Below the pieces are notes generated by a model. The model made no database searches. It saw only the letters and a list, made by a program, of their open reading frames with translations, and was not told the DNA's origin. A program made the position numbers and the translations under genes. This document shows positions 22,601 to 36,298 of a stretch of DNA of 64,000 nt, piece after piece. Source of the stretch: Lichtheimia corymbifera B2541 (Eukaryota; Mucoromycota; Mucoromycetes; Mucorales; Lichtheimiaceae); NCBI GenBank assembly GCA_000697475.1, contig JNEU01001137.1, positions 124,001-188,000 on the forward strand, read 5' to 3'. The stretch's first letter is position 1. The number at the start of each line of letters is the position of its first letter.

Positions 22601-25600
22601 ATCGTTCGTGAACCGCTTTACGCAAGTGTATGTTGAGCATCTTAGCGCTGATGACTTGCTCTTCATTTGCGGCCACTTGTTCCCTCAATTTGAAGCTCTC
22701 ACACTCAAGCAAATGATCGAATTCAATACCCAAATGTATCGTGAAACCATGGTGCTCTGCCGATTTGGACGCAAGGGTAGCCCTTGGGAATTCAATTTGC
22801 GTGATGTTTTCCGCTGGCTCGAATTGATGCAAAAGGATAATGCCACTGATCCAGCAGAATATCTTGGAACCATCTATCTGCAACGCATGCGTACTCAAGA
22901 AGATCGTGACAAGGTGATCGAGCTCTATGAGCATGTTTTCAACACCCCATACAACCGACCCAAGTTCCCTCCTTATGGGATTTCAACACAAGCATTACGT
23001 GTGGGCCATTCTCATCTACCCCGCCTTGCTCAAAAATCCATGAATGATTTGATGGATGGTGAATCTCATATGCTGCACTCCTTCTTGGGACCCATGGAAG
23101 CTTTGATGAAATGTGTCGAGTCAAGTTGGATGGCTATTGTTACCGGTCCTTCAGCCTCTGGCAAGACCTCGATGGTGCGTCTCCTCAGCAAGTTGACTGG
23201 CAACAAGCTTGAAGAATTTGCCATGAACAACAGCGTTGACACAATGGAGTTATTGGGTGGATTTGAGCAAGTGGATCTGAATCGACATCGTCATGTGGTG
23301 ATGGAAACACTGGATATTCTCACCAACCGTATCACGTGTGCTCTGCTTATGTATCATGTCGACGTTTCGGATGAACAACGTGCTGCTGCTCTGCAATCCA
23401 TTTGCCAAATCAATGATGCATGGTTCACGCTCAAGACCAAACATGCATTACATCAAGATAGCAAGGACGGTCTAGATTACGCACTACTCTCTTGTTTGGT
23501 GGAGAATCTCAAGAATGCAGCCAAGGTGGTAGATCATGATGCATTGTCCTCGATTGAATCAGCTGTGGAGGCTGCCAAGACTTTGCAGCAATTGGAGAAG
23601 GCTTCAGTGGCAGGCAAATTTGAATGGATTGATGGTCTCTTAATCAATGCCTTGGAGCAAGGCCACTGGCTTTTGATCGATAATGCCAATCTTTGCAACC
23701 CATCCGTCCTTGATCGTCTCAATCCGTTGTTTGAAAATGATGGCGTGCTTATGGTGAATGAACGAGGTTTGGTGGATGGCCATGTCAAGGTGATCAAGCC
23801 GCATCCCAATTTCCGTATGTTTATGACGGTGGACCCCAGCAATGGTGAATTGTCTCGTGCTATGCGTAACCGTGGTATTGAAATTGCCTTGGTGGATGCC
23901 AACTGGAATGCCAATATCCAAGATGTTGTCAAACTTACCAATGGCATTGGTATTCGTGGTGCGCGCCTCCCGATCTTTCTCAATGATCTGCAACAAGAAG
24001 CCAAGAGCGTAACACGACGTCGCAATCAATCGGTGAGAGAATATCTCATGCTTGCCACTTATATTGTTGAACGCTTGCAACGTGGTCAATCCTTGAAGAG
24101 CGCAGTACGCGAATCCTTCCATCAAGTGTTTGTTGATATCACTGAGATCCCAGAGACGTTGAAGGGCTTATTCGATGCAATCCAAGAGGAAGACATCTTG
24201 CGAGAAATGTTGTCACCTTCCAATTGTCCATACTTTGTCGGTGGTTCTTTCTTTGAACATGATTCAGCATTGGCCACAGTGGCATTGCAAGGAGCTTACG
24301 CAACCTATTTGCTTCAGCAGCAACAAGCCCAACACCCTGATGCCATCCCATCTACTCAGAGCTTGGACGTTGCTTGGGATTACTTTGTTGAATCAGCCTC
24401 AGCAAGCGATATTGATTTGAGATTGCGTTGGTTGACGTTTATGGCCGAACATGCATCCATTGCCGATCCCGCAATGTTGGAACGTACAGCCTATATCCTT
24501 CGAGCAACACGCAATCATCCTGTATTCCAAGACCGTATCCTTTCGACAGAGCATGCTGTAAGTAGACATGGTTTGATATATGTTTCGTTGGCTTACACAC
24601 AAACCATCTTTAGAACCTGATCAAGATTCGCCAGCTGTTGGCTCGACTGTATAAGCTCGAACACCAAGATGCTGCCTTGGCCAAATCCACTATGCGTCTC
24701 AAGGTGGGAAGCATGACGGCGTTGCAACAATCCTACTGCTTCGTTGACAATCGTTTGAGCGAGGCACAGCTTTTGCATCCTATTGTCAAGTTGATTTTGC
24801 CCATTTTCATGGCTATTCGCAAGGCGTTTGCTGAATGGATGAGTTCAAAATCTTATGAAGATGCTGATGAAAAGGTAAATTTGGGAACATAGTGCTATGG
24901 ATCGATTGAGTTGTCTCACTTTGTAAAAAAAAAATAGACTATCGACGTCCTCGTCAAGATCCTTGATGCAAGAGACCATGCTTGGGAAATCGCCCATTCT
25001 CATCGACTCAGCTTGGACAATTATCTCAACATTTTGCGTGTTATCCAAGAGCTTATCCAGAGTAACGAGTTTTCTCATTTTGCTACTGTGTCGACGCTCG
25101 TTGATGAAGCCATGGCTGGATTTGATTTTGAGACCTCGCGTTCAATGAAGGCTCTATGGAAACACTTCTGCCCTGCTACCCTTGCCACTGAAAAGTTGTA
25201 CAACGTGGAGCAAGCATTGGCCACCATCAACGGTACTTTAAATCCTTACAAGCCCGGTGAAGGTAACTTTATTGCAAACTACCTCATCAAAATCGATCTA
25301 ATCCTTGTTCCCTCTATAGATGACGAGTCAAAATCAATGGATATGGTCCTACAAACAAAGTCAGCAACCAAGGAAACCTTCATCGAAGGCGTAGCAACGC
25401 TATATGCTGTCGATAACAATGATGACAAGGATGCCTCCAAGTTGGCCAAGTCCATGGTGCATTTGCCTGAGGTGTGTTAATTTGGTGATGTTGGTCAGAA
25501 GTGATACTTATGGCAATGGTGATAGCTCGTGAAACGTCAAGTAGATAGTGATCAAGAAGCAGTTTCGGACTTCAACCGTACAGCTTGGGATACAGCCTTG

Positions 25601-28600
25601 GTGCCTATGTTTGATCATGCAAGTGCTCTTTCCGAAATGGATCTTGTTGCTGCATTCTACCTTTTGTCATCATACACATCAGATGAGGTAAGTCCAGTAT
25701 GGATAGAGTGATGGAAAAGATCTGACAACTCATCATAGGAAACGAGGACCCAATTATTGGAGAGGATTGGTTCTTTCAGACGATTTGTCCTTGATAAGAG
25801 CACACGTCCACCTCTTGATTTGGTTCCTTATCAACGTATTCTTTGGATGTTGGATTCCGAATGTAAGTAGAAAGGGATATTAAACGGGGTAATGGTAATG
25901 CTCATTGATGTGATCACATAGTCAACGAGAAATCTCGTACGATGCTTCCTGGTATGACCCATGATGCAACCCATGTCTGGCACCAACGACTCTGGCGCTC
26001 CAGCATTTTCTTTAACGCTTTGTATCAGCTCGAACCATCGTTCACTCCAGTGGTACGTTGCATACACACACATATATGGGGTAATCCCAGGTTGCTGATG
26101 ACGAAGATCATGATAGAAACTTTCATTTGATGGAGGACCCGCTATTTTGTATCAAGCTGTTCAAACATTGACTTGTCTCAACATTTTGTAAGTACTATTA
26201 TTGTCGCTTTAATGGATTAGGGGTCTAACCTTTTGAGTGTGTTATAGGTCATTCGTCGAGAAGATGTCTGCGCTTGCTTATCGAAGTGCTTTGGGTCAAC
26301 TCAAGTCGCTCAAGCAATTCTTGGCTACCAATGTCATGTATCAAGACAAGAAGGCTTTGGAGCTTGTCATGATCATCTCGATCGCTTATCAGGTAAGCAA
26401 TGATACATATGGGCTCAAAATGGATATCATGCTAAATGGGTTGCTCTTGCTTGTAGTTGCTGATTGCATCCTCTGAAGTGCTAAAGGAGGATATTTACAC
26501 TTTGTTGACCAAGCAGTTTGAACGTCTCTTGATTTTCGCTCACGCATTGGCGCAGAGAAACATGTATTCGAAGGATGATAAAGGTGTCTACGACGACGTG
26601 ATGACGATGATGAAGGATATCTCGCAATCCAGTCAATCGGCAGGCTTCAATCAATATTATGTTCGAGCCATATCATCTCTTGAGGACGCTATTGAGCAAT
26701 ACCGCCGAAAGGATGTCGACACCTTTTTCATGGCAGCTGGCAAATCACGTGCATTGCTTGGCCTCGCATTTATTGCAGCCTACATTCCTGATTATCCTGT
26801 CGATCCTACCGCTGAACCACGTCTACGAGTCAACCTTCTTGCTCAAAAGCAACAGCTACTTGAAGTCAGCATCGAGACTCGTCAAAAGATTGAGGACATT
26901 ACCACTGGCAATGATACGAATGCCATCATCGATGAGGAACAAGGACAACTCAAACAAGTCAATGGTGCCCTTGCAGCATCCGCTACCGTTTTCTCGTTGC
27001 GACCTGAGAAATCTCAACTTGAGGATATCTTTGTGGACTTTGCCTACTTGCAAAAGCATCTTCTTGCAGACAATGCTGATTCCTTGCTGGAGACCCTGAT
27101 GGACAGCCAAGCTAACGATACGGCCTTGCAACGTGAAAGTCTTATCCAAGGCAATGCTCTTCAATTTATCGATCGTATCCATGCCAAGTACCCCATGTAC
27201 CGAGATATTACACAACCTCTTGTTGTCGCTGTTGATGATGTCAAGTATGGTCTACGCATGGTATCGATGCGATGCAAGAAGAATTTGGCAGATGAATTCT
27301 TGAGCGATGTCGTGCAGCTCTTCATTCGCAGCCCTGATGCAGCACGCCGTCTTGATTTGGATTGGGTTACACTTGCACAACCTGCTCAACTTGCCAAGCT
27401 TAAGGCAGTCGTTTTTGAACGTGCTGAAACGAGTCGTAAATGGGCACTCTATCTTGGTATCTTGATTGTGATTCTTCAACGACTGGTGATGAGTATCGAT
27501 TCGCATGGCCGTATCTCTCTTGAGGATCTTGCTTGTTTGAATGGTCTCTTTGAAGAAATTGTCAGCATTTGGAAATCGGCTCAAGAATACAAGCGTCAAA
27601 AGGAGGCTGAGAAAGAGCAAATGTACAAGACACGTACCAAGAAATATGAGCCCACTACTGAGGAGGAACAAGATGAAATGGACATGAAAAAGACCTTTGC
27701 TGATTTCAATGAGATGTTTGCTGACTTGCAAGAACAAGCTGATGATGAGCCATCCTCAACCTCTGCACAATTGCCAAGCCAAGTTGAAGAAGAGTCTGTC
27801 CTCGATAATAGCGATGTGTGGTACATTGGCAAGCTTCATCGTATCATTTTTGATACATATCAGATTGATCGTCTTGAGCGAACCAACCAATCTTGGGATC
27901 GTGAAGTGTCGCGTTCGTATCGTACTGCTAGCCAGCTCTCATCCATGGTGTCGTATGCCTTTGATAGTCAAGTCGATGCAGCATGTGGTGCTGGTCATTT
28001 GCGTGCTACTGCATGGGCTATTCAACGTCTTGAAGCCGAGAGCTCATTCAGCAAGACCAGTGACGATTTGTACGACTTTTACACATGCGAAAATGTCAAG
28101 GAGGCCAAGCGTGTCGAGCCCATCGTTACTCGCTTCAAGGAACGCATCAAGGAGATTCAACAAGAATGGCCTGAGCATGTTGTGCTGCAGCATTTGATTG
28201 ATATTTGTGATCGCTTGCTCAGCTTTTCAATCCTATCACCTGTCTCCAAGTTCTTGACAGGCATTGAGTTGTTATTGCAAAAGTCCGAAGATTGGGAAGC
28301 TTATGCCGCTAAGCATGTGTCGCTACGTGTCCAACGTGAAGAATTGACAGCACTCATTGTCAGCTGGCGTCAACTCGAGCTCAATTGCTGGCCCAAGTTA
28401 CTTGCCGCTCAAGAGCAATACAGCCAAAACTCTGCCTTTGAATGGTGGTTCCATTTATATGACACTGTTCATAATACCAGCTTTGATGCCGTTGACGACA
28501 AGGAACAAAAGATCCGTGATCTGCTCATGACGCTCGACCAGTTCTTCCAATCATGCTCCATCATTGAATTTGAACCACGTCTCAAGATGCTTGACAGCTT

Positions 28601-31600
28601 TTATCGACAGGCTCAGATGCAAGCTGAGCTTACGGGTGATCAAGATCAGTGGGCCATGGCTACCATCCTACGCAATGTATCCTTGTATTATAGCCAATTT
28701 ACAAGCTATGTCAACACTACATTGGCTCAATTGCGCAAGCCTATCGAGAAAGAGCTCAAGGACTTTGTCAAGATCGCCAGTTGGAAGGATGTCAACATTT
28801 ATGCTCTCAAGCAAAGTGCACAAAAGACCCATTTACAGTTGCACAAGTGCATTCGCAAGTATCGTGAAGTCCTGGGTACATCCATGTTAACCGTGATTGG
28901 CAACTACAACCAAGAGCATGCCATGTTCCAATATGGTGACGACAAGCGTTACAACGACACGAACACTGGATTCGTTGAGCAACTTGGTCGAGCTGAATTC
29001 TGGACACGCAAGGATACCAAGGTGCCACAAGTGGAATTTAGCTGGCAATCAGACTCATCTCATGTTGTTGTCAAACGTCATTTGGTGGACTTGCAAGGCA
29101 CATTGAACAAAATGCGTCGTTATTGCCGTGACGATCTTGTCCGCACGGAGAATACAGAAGGCGATGTGCCATTGGAATCGTTTATGAGTGAAGTGATTCA
29201 ACAAATCAAGACATTCCAAAAGGAGACACCACTCACCATGACAGACGAGAACAAGTCATTTGTCAAGAACCAAAAGCTCTTAAAGAAGAAGGCATTGGTG
29301 GACTTTTTGAAGGAGTTGAGACGTCTTGGTTTGAAAGCACGTCCTGGATCCATGGCCGATCGAAATGGCAACACGGCGTATCTTTTCAATCAACATGTTG
29401 CTGGCATGGATACCATCAAGAGTACTGAAAGCGGCTTCGTGTCAGAAATTGTGGAGCTTTGGACAAAGGCCAATGATTATTATTACCGAAGTTTGGCTCG
29501 TTTGACGCATCTACGCACACTCAGCACCACGCAAGTCAGCAAAGATCTATCCATGCTTGAAGTAGAGCGTGCTATGAGTGCTACAGAGCACATGTTTATG
29601 ATGGTCACCAAGGAACGTGGTGTGGCTTCACGATTTGAGCAACGTCTCCAAATGTTGCAAGGAGCTGTTGTCCAATTGGCCGTTTTCACTCGCGGTACAC
29701 CTAGCACTGACCCTGTGGATACCGCCTTGGGTGCACGTTTGATCGGTCATAAGATGTTTATTGATGATCTTGTGCAAATGGTGGGTGAAGGCATCAAGAC
29801 CCTTTCGATCCAAGGTGAATTTGTTGGTCAACACACGCAACAAGCTATGACTCTTATGCAAGGTACGGCACATCAGTTGCGAGAGATTCAACGACACGTG
29901 GACACTTGTTTTGTGGAACGATACCTTGTGGCACACAATGCAAAGGCACTTTTGACAGCTGACATTGGTGACATGATGGATACACAAATCAACACAATCA
30001 CCACCACGCTGCGCACAGAGCTTCATCACGTGATGGACCAAGTACCTGAAATGACCCATGTCATTCATGCCATTTTACACGCCATTGATGATCACCAGCC
30101 TTTGCTTGCCGATGTCGACGGTGATATCCAGCTCGATGTACACCCAGCTGATTTGCGTAACAAGATTCATTCGTTGATTGATGCCATTCTTGTCTCTGTG
30201 CAAGATCTCGTCAAGAGCAAGCAAAAGCCTAAAATGCAAATTGATCAAGACGATGACCACGATCATGATAGCACTGACATGGCTGACAATTACATTGTGG
30301 ATGAGCATGCGAACCAATTCACTGATGTTCAAGCGCTTCATCTCGAAACGGTGGCTCGACGCTGCATGGATGTATTTGAAATGGCACATCAACTCTTGTC
30401 CACCGACCATTCTGTTGATGCTATCAAGTTATTGCAACAAGCGTATCCATTCTTGCAGCAATACGCGCTTTTGGTTGACCATACATTGGGCAGCTTTTTG
30501 GTGCATCACAAGGCTATGGCGAAGATGACCTATGCACTCGTCAATTCGTTTACGGTGATTATCAGCAAGGGCTTTTGCATGCCTCAAGGAGCCGATGAAG
30601 AAGGTGAAGAAGGCGATGCTGATGGCATGACGATGGGTACCGGTATTGGTGAAGGTGAAGGCACCAAAGACGTCAGTGAAGAGATTGAAGACGAGGAGCA
30701 AGTCCTTGGTACTCAGAATGAAGAGCAGCAACAACAGCAAGAAAAGGGTGATACCAAGGAAGAAAAGAAGGGTATCGATATGGAAAATGATTTCGAAGGC
30801 GAACTCGAAGACATTGAACAAGACGAGGAGCAACAAGAAGAAAATGAAGATGACGAGGATGAAGAAGAGGAGGATATCGATGATCAGATTGGCGATGTTG
30901 ATGATATGGATCCTGATGCAGTCGATGACAAGATGTGGGGTGATGATGAAGCCCAAGATGAACGCAAGGATAGCGATAAGACTGTGGACCAACAAGGAAA
31001 ATCGGATCAGCAAGAATCAGATGTGGTTGCCAAAGAAGATGAAGAACAAGAGGATGATTCATCCAAGCCTCAACCTGATCGTGAAGGCGAAGAACCCGAT
31101 CAAAAGGACTCTGATAAGCAAGACAATGTCGACGAAGAGGAACAGGATGATCAAGGTGACAAGGATCAAGGTGATCAAGAAGGTGAAAACGACGACGACG
31201 AAGGTGCCGATGAAAACAAGGCTGGAGAGCAAATGAATGTCGATGCTCCTGAAGCAGAGACTTTGGAGTTACCGGAGGATCTGGATATGGAAGGTGATCA
31301 GAATGAGGGTGAGGAGCAATTCCAAGACCCTATGGACATGGATCAAGATGAAAATATGCAAGATCAAGGTGATGAAGAAGATGTTGGCGAGAATGAAGAG
31401 GAGGAGCAGGAGCAATTCAAGGATGCTCTTGATCAAGTTGGTGAAGCTGACAAGGAAGAGCAAGAACAAGATGATGAAATGGCTGATACCACAGCACATA
31501 TGAATACCGAGGAGCAACAAGAAGATGAGAAGAAGGAAGAAGAAGATGCCGAGGATAAGCAGGACCAAACTGGTGATGGTGAGAAGGGTGGCAATATTGA

Positions 31601-33299
31601 AGAAGATGAAGAACAGCCTGAAGAGCAAGGTGGTGCACAGAATCGTGAGCAGCCTACTACTGAGGAGGAATCTGCAGACAACCAATTTGGCATTCAAGGT
31701 CAAACCGGAAGAATGAGCACAACAACTGGAGGCGGACAACAAGGCGAGAATGATGAATCTGAAGCTCCAGATCTTGACAAGGAACAACCTGAGAGCAAGG
31801 AGAATCAAGGCATGGCTGAACAAGGTGTAAACAAGGCGGATGAAGATGCCAAGCGTGAAGAAGAGGCTGAAGCCAATGAGTCCAAGACCAATCCACAACG
31901 TAGCCTTGGTGATGCATTGGAAGATTGGCGTCGTCGTCTTGCAGATATTGCCGATGCTGAAGAAGAAGAGGAGGACGAGGCAGCCCCTGATCAAAAGCAA
32001 GATAACACGGAGGCTAAAGTCAACGAGGATCAAGCATTTGAGTATGTCAAGAATGATGAAGAAGCTCATGATATGCAAACCATGGGCAATGCACTGCCGG
32101 ATCAATTGCAAGATATCCAAATGGGAGCTATGGATGAGACAGCCGAGGATGAGAACCAACACGCTGGTGAAATGGATGTGGATGAGGATGAGGAGAAGGA
32201 AGAGCAATCCAACATCGACACAATGCCATTACCACAAGAACGAATGGATATTGATGGTGAACGTGAGAACCGTGGTGGAGCTGTTGTGACCAAGCGTCTT
32301 GGTGAAATGGAAGCCATTGATGAAAGCCAGACTTTGACAGTGGATGAATCATTGGTTGCTCATGAGCCACTTGATCCTGAACAAATTGAGCAGATGCGAC
32401 AAGAGCTTGAAACCACAGTATCCGAATGGCGAGAAGAAGGACGAGATAGTCATCAAGCACGTGAGCTATGGCAACGATATGAGACCTTGACACATGATTT
32501 GGCTATGGGACTCTGTGAGCAATTGCGTTTGATTTTGGAGCCCACGTTGGCGACGAAGCTCAAGGGTGATTACCGTACCGGCAAGCGTCTCAATATGAAA
32601 AAGATCATCCCTTATATTGCCAGTCAGTTCAAGAAGGATAAGATCTGGCTTCGACGTACCAAGCCTAGCAAGCGTCAATATCAAGTGATGATTTCGGTGG
32701 ATGATTCCAAGTCTATGTCTGAATCGCATTCTGTACAGCTTGCTTATGAGACACTATCATTGATCTCCAAGGCTCTTTCTCAGCTTGAAGTGGGTGATAT
32801 TTCAATCACATCATTTGGTGAACGTGTACGATTGTTGCATCCCTTTGATCAGCCCTTCACTTCCGAGTCAGGTGCATCCGTTCTACAACAATTTACATTT
32901 GCTCAACAAAAGACCCAAGTCAAGGAGCTTATTGAATCATCTCTCTCGTTATTTGAAGCTGCAAAATCATCAAGCAATCAAGAGTTATGGCAATTACAAC
33001 TTATTATTTCTGATGGTATTTGCGAAGATCATGACACTCTGATGCGTTTAGTCCGCCGTGCCATGGATGAACAAGTGATGCTGATCTTTATTGTGGTGGA
33101 CAACAAGCCTGAAAAGGATTCTATCCTCAAAATGACCAATGTCAAATATGCAACTGTGAATGGCAAGCTCACTCTTCAAATGCGCCCTTATCTTGAAACC
33201 TTCCCCTTCCAGTACTTTATGGTATTGCGTGATATTAATGCTTTGCCCGAGGCTTTATCAGATGCCCTTCGACAATATTTCAGCTTTGTTTCTGCATAA
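16651..33299 (+). CDS. MDN1: Midasin (Rea1), giant AAA+ ATPase of pre-60S ribosome assembly
   Basis: Dynein-like AAA+ machine that uses ATP to pull assembly factors (Rsa4/Notchless and Ytm1/WDR12) off pre-60S particles in nucleolus and nucleoplasm. Exons: 16651-17054, 17124-17199, 17261-17574, 17637-17980, 18054-21097, 21156-24557, 24614-24874, 24938-25471, 25526-25687, 25739-25862, 25922-26052, 26117-26187, 26248-26392, 26457-33299; 5,284 residues. Six P-loops are present: GAGKT (about residue 358), GTGKT (705), SAGKT (1118), GCGKT (1415), GVGKT (1746) and SASGKT (2056). Walker B is LLDEINLA-like in AAA2-5, LIEDIDLA in AAA1 and degenerate LLIDNANL in AAA6. AAA2 has a helical insert of about 110 residues (near nt 19180-19460), matching the known autoinhibitory element. 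A long linker leads to an Asp/Glu-rich tract (about 4380-4960) and a C-terminal MIDAS domain (DDSKS near 5080, IISDG later). All parts look intact. Confidence 0.99.
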
Positions 33300-33302
33300 T
33301 CG

Positions 33303-33308
33303 AATAAA
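33303..33308 (+). terminator. AATAAA polyadenylation-like signal between midasin and LCL2
   Basis: AATAAA lies 4 bp after the midasin stop codon and 24 bp before the LCL2 ATG. Cleavage guided by it would fall inside the LCL2 5' coding region, so the two transcripts probably overlap. Confidence 0.4.
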
Positions 33309-33331
33309 TATACATTTCTTTTTCATTTCAA

Positions 33332-33708
33332 ATGCGTCTTTTAACTCTAGCCCTCTCTACTCTATTTCTCACAACAATCACCTTCGCTCCAGGCACCCAT
33401 GCCTCGCTAGATTTCAAAGCCATGCTATTTGGCAACAACCAAGATGAGGAAAATGTCGATTTTGGATTCCCTGCAGCTTCCCGTCATCGTCGTCCACGTA
33501 AGATCGAAGCTTGTCCAATGTCACCATGTCCCACAACTCATTTGGTTCTATAGCTGTTGACTGCGAGCAATACGTCTGTCAAGATACATTGGCTTGTGTA
33601 GCGCATCCTATCGATTGTCCTTGCCCTTACACCCATGATAGCAAATGCATGAACGATGACTGGTACACCTGTGTTCGTGGTAGTTGCGATCAATTGTCAC
33701 TAGATTAG
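33332..33708 (+). CDS. LCL2: LCL2 family small secreted/ER cysteine-rich protein
   Basis: Exons 33332-33497 and 33554-33708 give 106 residues. The protein has an N-terminal signal peptide (residues 1 to about 25) and a short basic middle. The C-terminal module has eight Cys: DCEQYVCQDTLACVAHP, then IDCPCPY, KC, TC and SC. This C-x4-C..C..DCPCP pattern is that of 'long chronological lifespan protein 2', which in yeast is linked genetically to ER-associated degradation and lifespan. Molecular function is not known. Reading straight through the intron gives an early stop, so splicing is needed for the Cys module. The ATG is only 32 bp after the midasin stop codon. Confidence 0.85.
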
Positions 33709-33906
33709 AATTATCAACATTGCATCAAGATACCATCATTATGATAGATAAATACAACATTTTTATATTATATGACTAAATGATTTGTACATTGGGGGGA
33801 ATGGTATGAAAAGACTTGTTTACAATGGGAGCTTGTTGCGTAGTTCTAATGAGATGTGAGTGAGTGAGTGAGTGAGTCAATCAATCAAATGTCACAAAAG
33901 TAGGGA

Positions 33907-34971
33907 TCACTTACTCTCAATAATATCATCGTATGCCTGACAAGCTGGAGAATCCGGATATTCTTCCAAAAAGGACAAGCCCATATCACAACTCTTTGCA
34001 ATTCTTGGATCCAATGGGATACGGCCAAGGAGCTCGATACCAGTTTCCTTGGCGAGTGCCTCAGCGCCACCTGTGGAAGGAGGGAAGATCATTGATTCAC
34101 CATGGCAATTGGGGCATACAAAGCCAGACATATTTTCGACCAAGCCAAGTACAGGAATACCCACTTTGCGGCAAAAGTCAATTTCCTTTCTGACATCCTG
34201 CAATGCGACTTCTTGAGGGGTTGTAATGACAATAGCGCCATCGATGCCACTTTCCTTGAGGTAACTTGCCACTGAAAGATGTTCATCCGATGTACCGGGT
34301 GGCGTATCGACCAACATGAAATCGAGGGTACCCCAATCAACATCTTTGAGGAATTGCTTGATTAATCCATTCTTTTTGGGTCCACGCCAAATAACAGCAT
34401 CATCCTTGTCCGGTAACATAAATCCAATGCTCATGACACCAAGATTCTCTTGAACAAAGACCGGTTGCCATCCGCTGTTGCTTTGATGAATTTGTTCACC
34501 CATTAAGCCCATAATCACTGGTATTGAGGGCCCACAAATATCCACATCCATGACACCGACTTGAGTATCATCGTCATGAGCAAGTGCAAAGGCAAGTTGT
34601 GCTGTGAAACTGGATTTGCCTACACCGCCTTTGCCGGAAAGCACCAGGATCTTGCGCTTGACAGTTTCCATACGCTTTGTAATCAAAGGGATAGCTATAA
34701 ACGTAGTCAACGTTGAGTATACTGACATTCTATGCGTTGCATTGAATCCTTACCGGGATCGGGTCCTTTGGGAGCAGTGGCACAGATATTCTGATTGGGA
34801 CATCCTTCGCATGCTGACGCTTTGCCTGCTTGATCGCTTCCAGTTCCCTGTCGTTAATGAAAGTGGATCAGTCGAGCGTGCTCCGATTACTATAGTCACG
34901 GCAAGAGTACTTACAGGACAGTGCTCTGGTGCGTTATCAGGGACGGTTTCTTCCGAGTAGGGCGGTGACAT
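33907..34971 (-). CDS. NBP35: Cytosolic Fe-S cluster assembly P-loop ATPase NBP35 (NUBP1)
   Basis: Scaffold of the cytosolic iron-sulfur assembly (CIA) pathway that makes Fe4S4 clusters for cytosolic and nuclear apoproteins with its partner Cfd1. Exons 34971-34915, 34847-34754 and 34694-33907 give 312 residues. The spliced N-terminus shows the exact NBP35 cluster motif C-x13-C-x2-C-x5-C (Cys18, 32, 35, 41), which Cfd1/NUBP2 lacks. The deviant Walker [10 protein letters not shown] is at about residues 71-79, [11 protein letters not shown] follows, and the C-terminal CPNC bridges two subunits. The stop overlaps a GTAAGT, so a further short 3' exon is possible. The gene is divergent from TAF11 over about 330 bp. 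Confidence 0.96.
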
Positions 34972-35298
34972 TGTTTTAGTGGACGAAAAGGTATGAAAAG
35001 AAGGAAGAAAAGAGATTACTGAGATTACTAAGACACATGGCACATCATAAATCTACATCTGGTTTCACAACCCTCTCTTTGCTGCTGCTTATCTGCTTGG
35101 ATTTGTCATGGTCCATTTTCCACCACAACCATCCCTTTTCTACACTGGACTGCACTTGATTGTTTCCATAAAGAATTTTATTTCCTTGAATGAATATTGC
35201 AGGCGGCATTACATACATCCCCACTCGTGTCATTATCAACAACCAGCATAAAAGTGCAAAGTCGAACACCAGCAAAAGTTTCTTCCGCCTCTTCCCAA

Positions 35299-36184
35299 AT
35301 GTATCCTTCCCCTTATAACGCTACCAGTCCACCAGCCGTCCATCGTGCCACATCAGCCGCCTCTGCTGCTGCAGCATTTCGACGATCTTCAGCAGTCAGC
35401 AATAGTAATACACCAAGACGACAAAGCAATTCCAGTAACAGTGGCGCAACCCCCACAGCGCATTCCGTGTCTCGTCAAGGCTCTGTAGAAACCGATCGCG
35501 AAGGAAGCGTACCCAATAACCCCACCACTGAAGAAAACGAAGAAGCAAATAGCAATGCACAGCCTGAATCACAGCAGCAACCTGAAGCCGATGCAGAGGA
35601 TGACGATGAGAATAAGGAAGATCTATTGGCAGCAGATATGGATGCCTATATGCAAGCACAAATGGAAAAACAAAAGGAGGATATGAAGTAAGGTCTCATT
35701 GGAAGTAGGTGAAGAATAATAATACTAATCATCATTCTATCAGGTTACTGCTTGAGAACTTTTCCAATGATCAGTTACAACGCTATGAAGCATATCGACG
35801 ATCAGCATTGAATCGAACCAATGTCCGCAGGGTATGTTTGAAGGAGGAAGACGAAGAAGGGATTCCATGATTGATCATACATACATTGCGTATTATAGCT
35901 GGTCAGCCAAGTACTGAATCAACAATGTTCACAAACCATGGCCATCGTAGTCGCAGGCTTCTCCAAAGTATACGTTGGCGAGATCATAGAGAAAGGTGGG
36001 TACAAACCAATCCTATCACTGTGCACTTTTATTGATGTATTTGTATATAATAGCACGTGAAGTGATGGAAGAATGGGGAGATGCTGGTGCTATTCGACCT
36101 GAACATTTAAGGGAGGCACATCGAAGGTACAAGTTGGAGCGTGAAGCTCAATCCAATGTTGGGAAGACTCTATTTCGACGATAG
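35299..36184 (+). CDS. TAF11: TFIID subunit TAF11
   Basis: Histone-fold subunit of general transcription factor TFIID, which pairs with TAF13. Exons 35299-35687, 35744-35831, 35899-35995 and 36054-36184 give 234 residues. The first 125 residues are low-complexity Ser/Ala/Asn-rich with an acidic end. The TAF11 histone fold follows: LLENFSNDQLQRYEAYRRSA, then QTMAIVVAGFSKVYVGEIIE, and finally EEWGDAGAIRPEHLREAHRR. These match the family closely. The start is the first ATG in frame. The gene is convergent with the methylase gene, with 114 bp between stop codons. Confidence 0.95.
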
Positions 36185-36298
36185 TTATTATACCATTGCT
36201 TTGTATATGTATATTACTTGTGCTTAAATAAAGCTGAAAGTAGGATATATATATGACTTAAAGAGAACAACTTTATTTGTAAAACAAGAGAAATCACA

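Noticed and set aside
26091..26187. Apparent frameshift in midasin exon 12 after an acceptor at 26090
   Set aside because: Using that acceptor gives a stop before the next junction. The acceptor at 26115-26116 (GATAG) gives exon 26117-26187, stays open, and makes the whole gene divisible by three, so no frameshift is needed.
31269..32207. Long minus-strand frame rich in Leu, Ile and Phe that looks like a membrane protein
   Set aside because: It is the antisense of the Asp/Glu-rich midasin linker; GAA/GAT-rich codons read backwards as Leu/Ile/Phe codons.
33497..33553. LCL2 read without its intron, ending after about 73 residues
   Set aside because: Removing the 56-bp intron with GTAAGA and TAG borders restores the conserved eight-Cys module.
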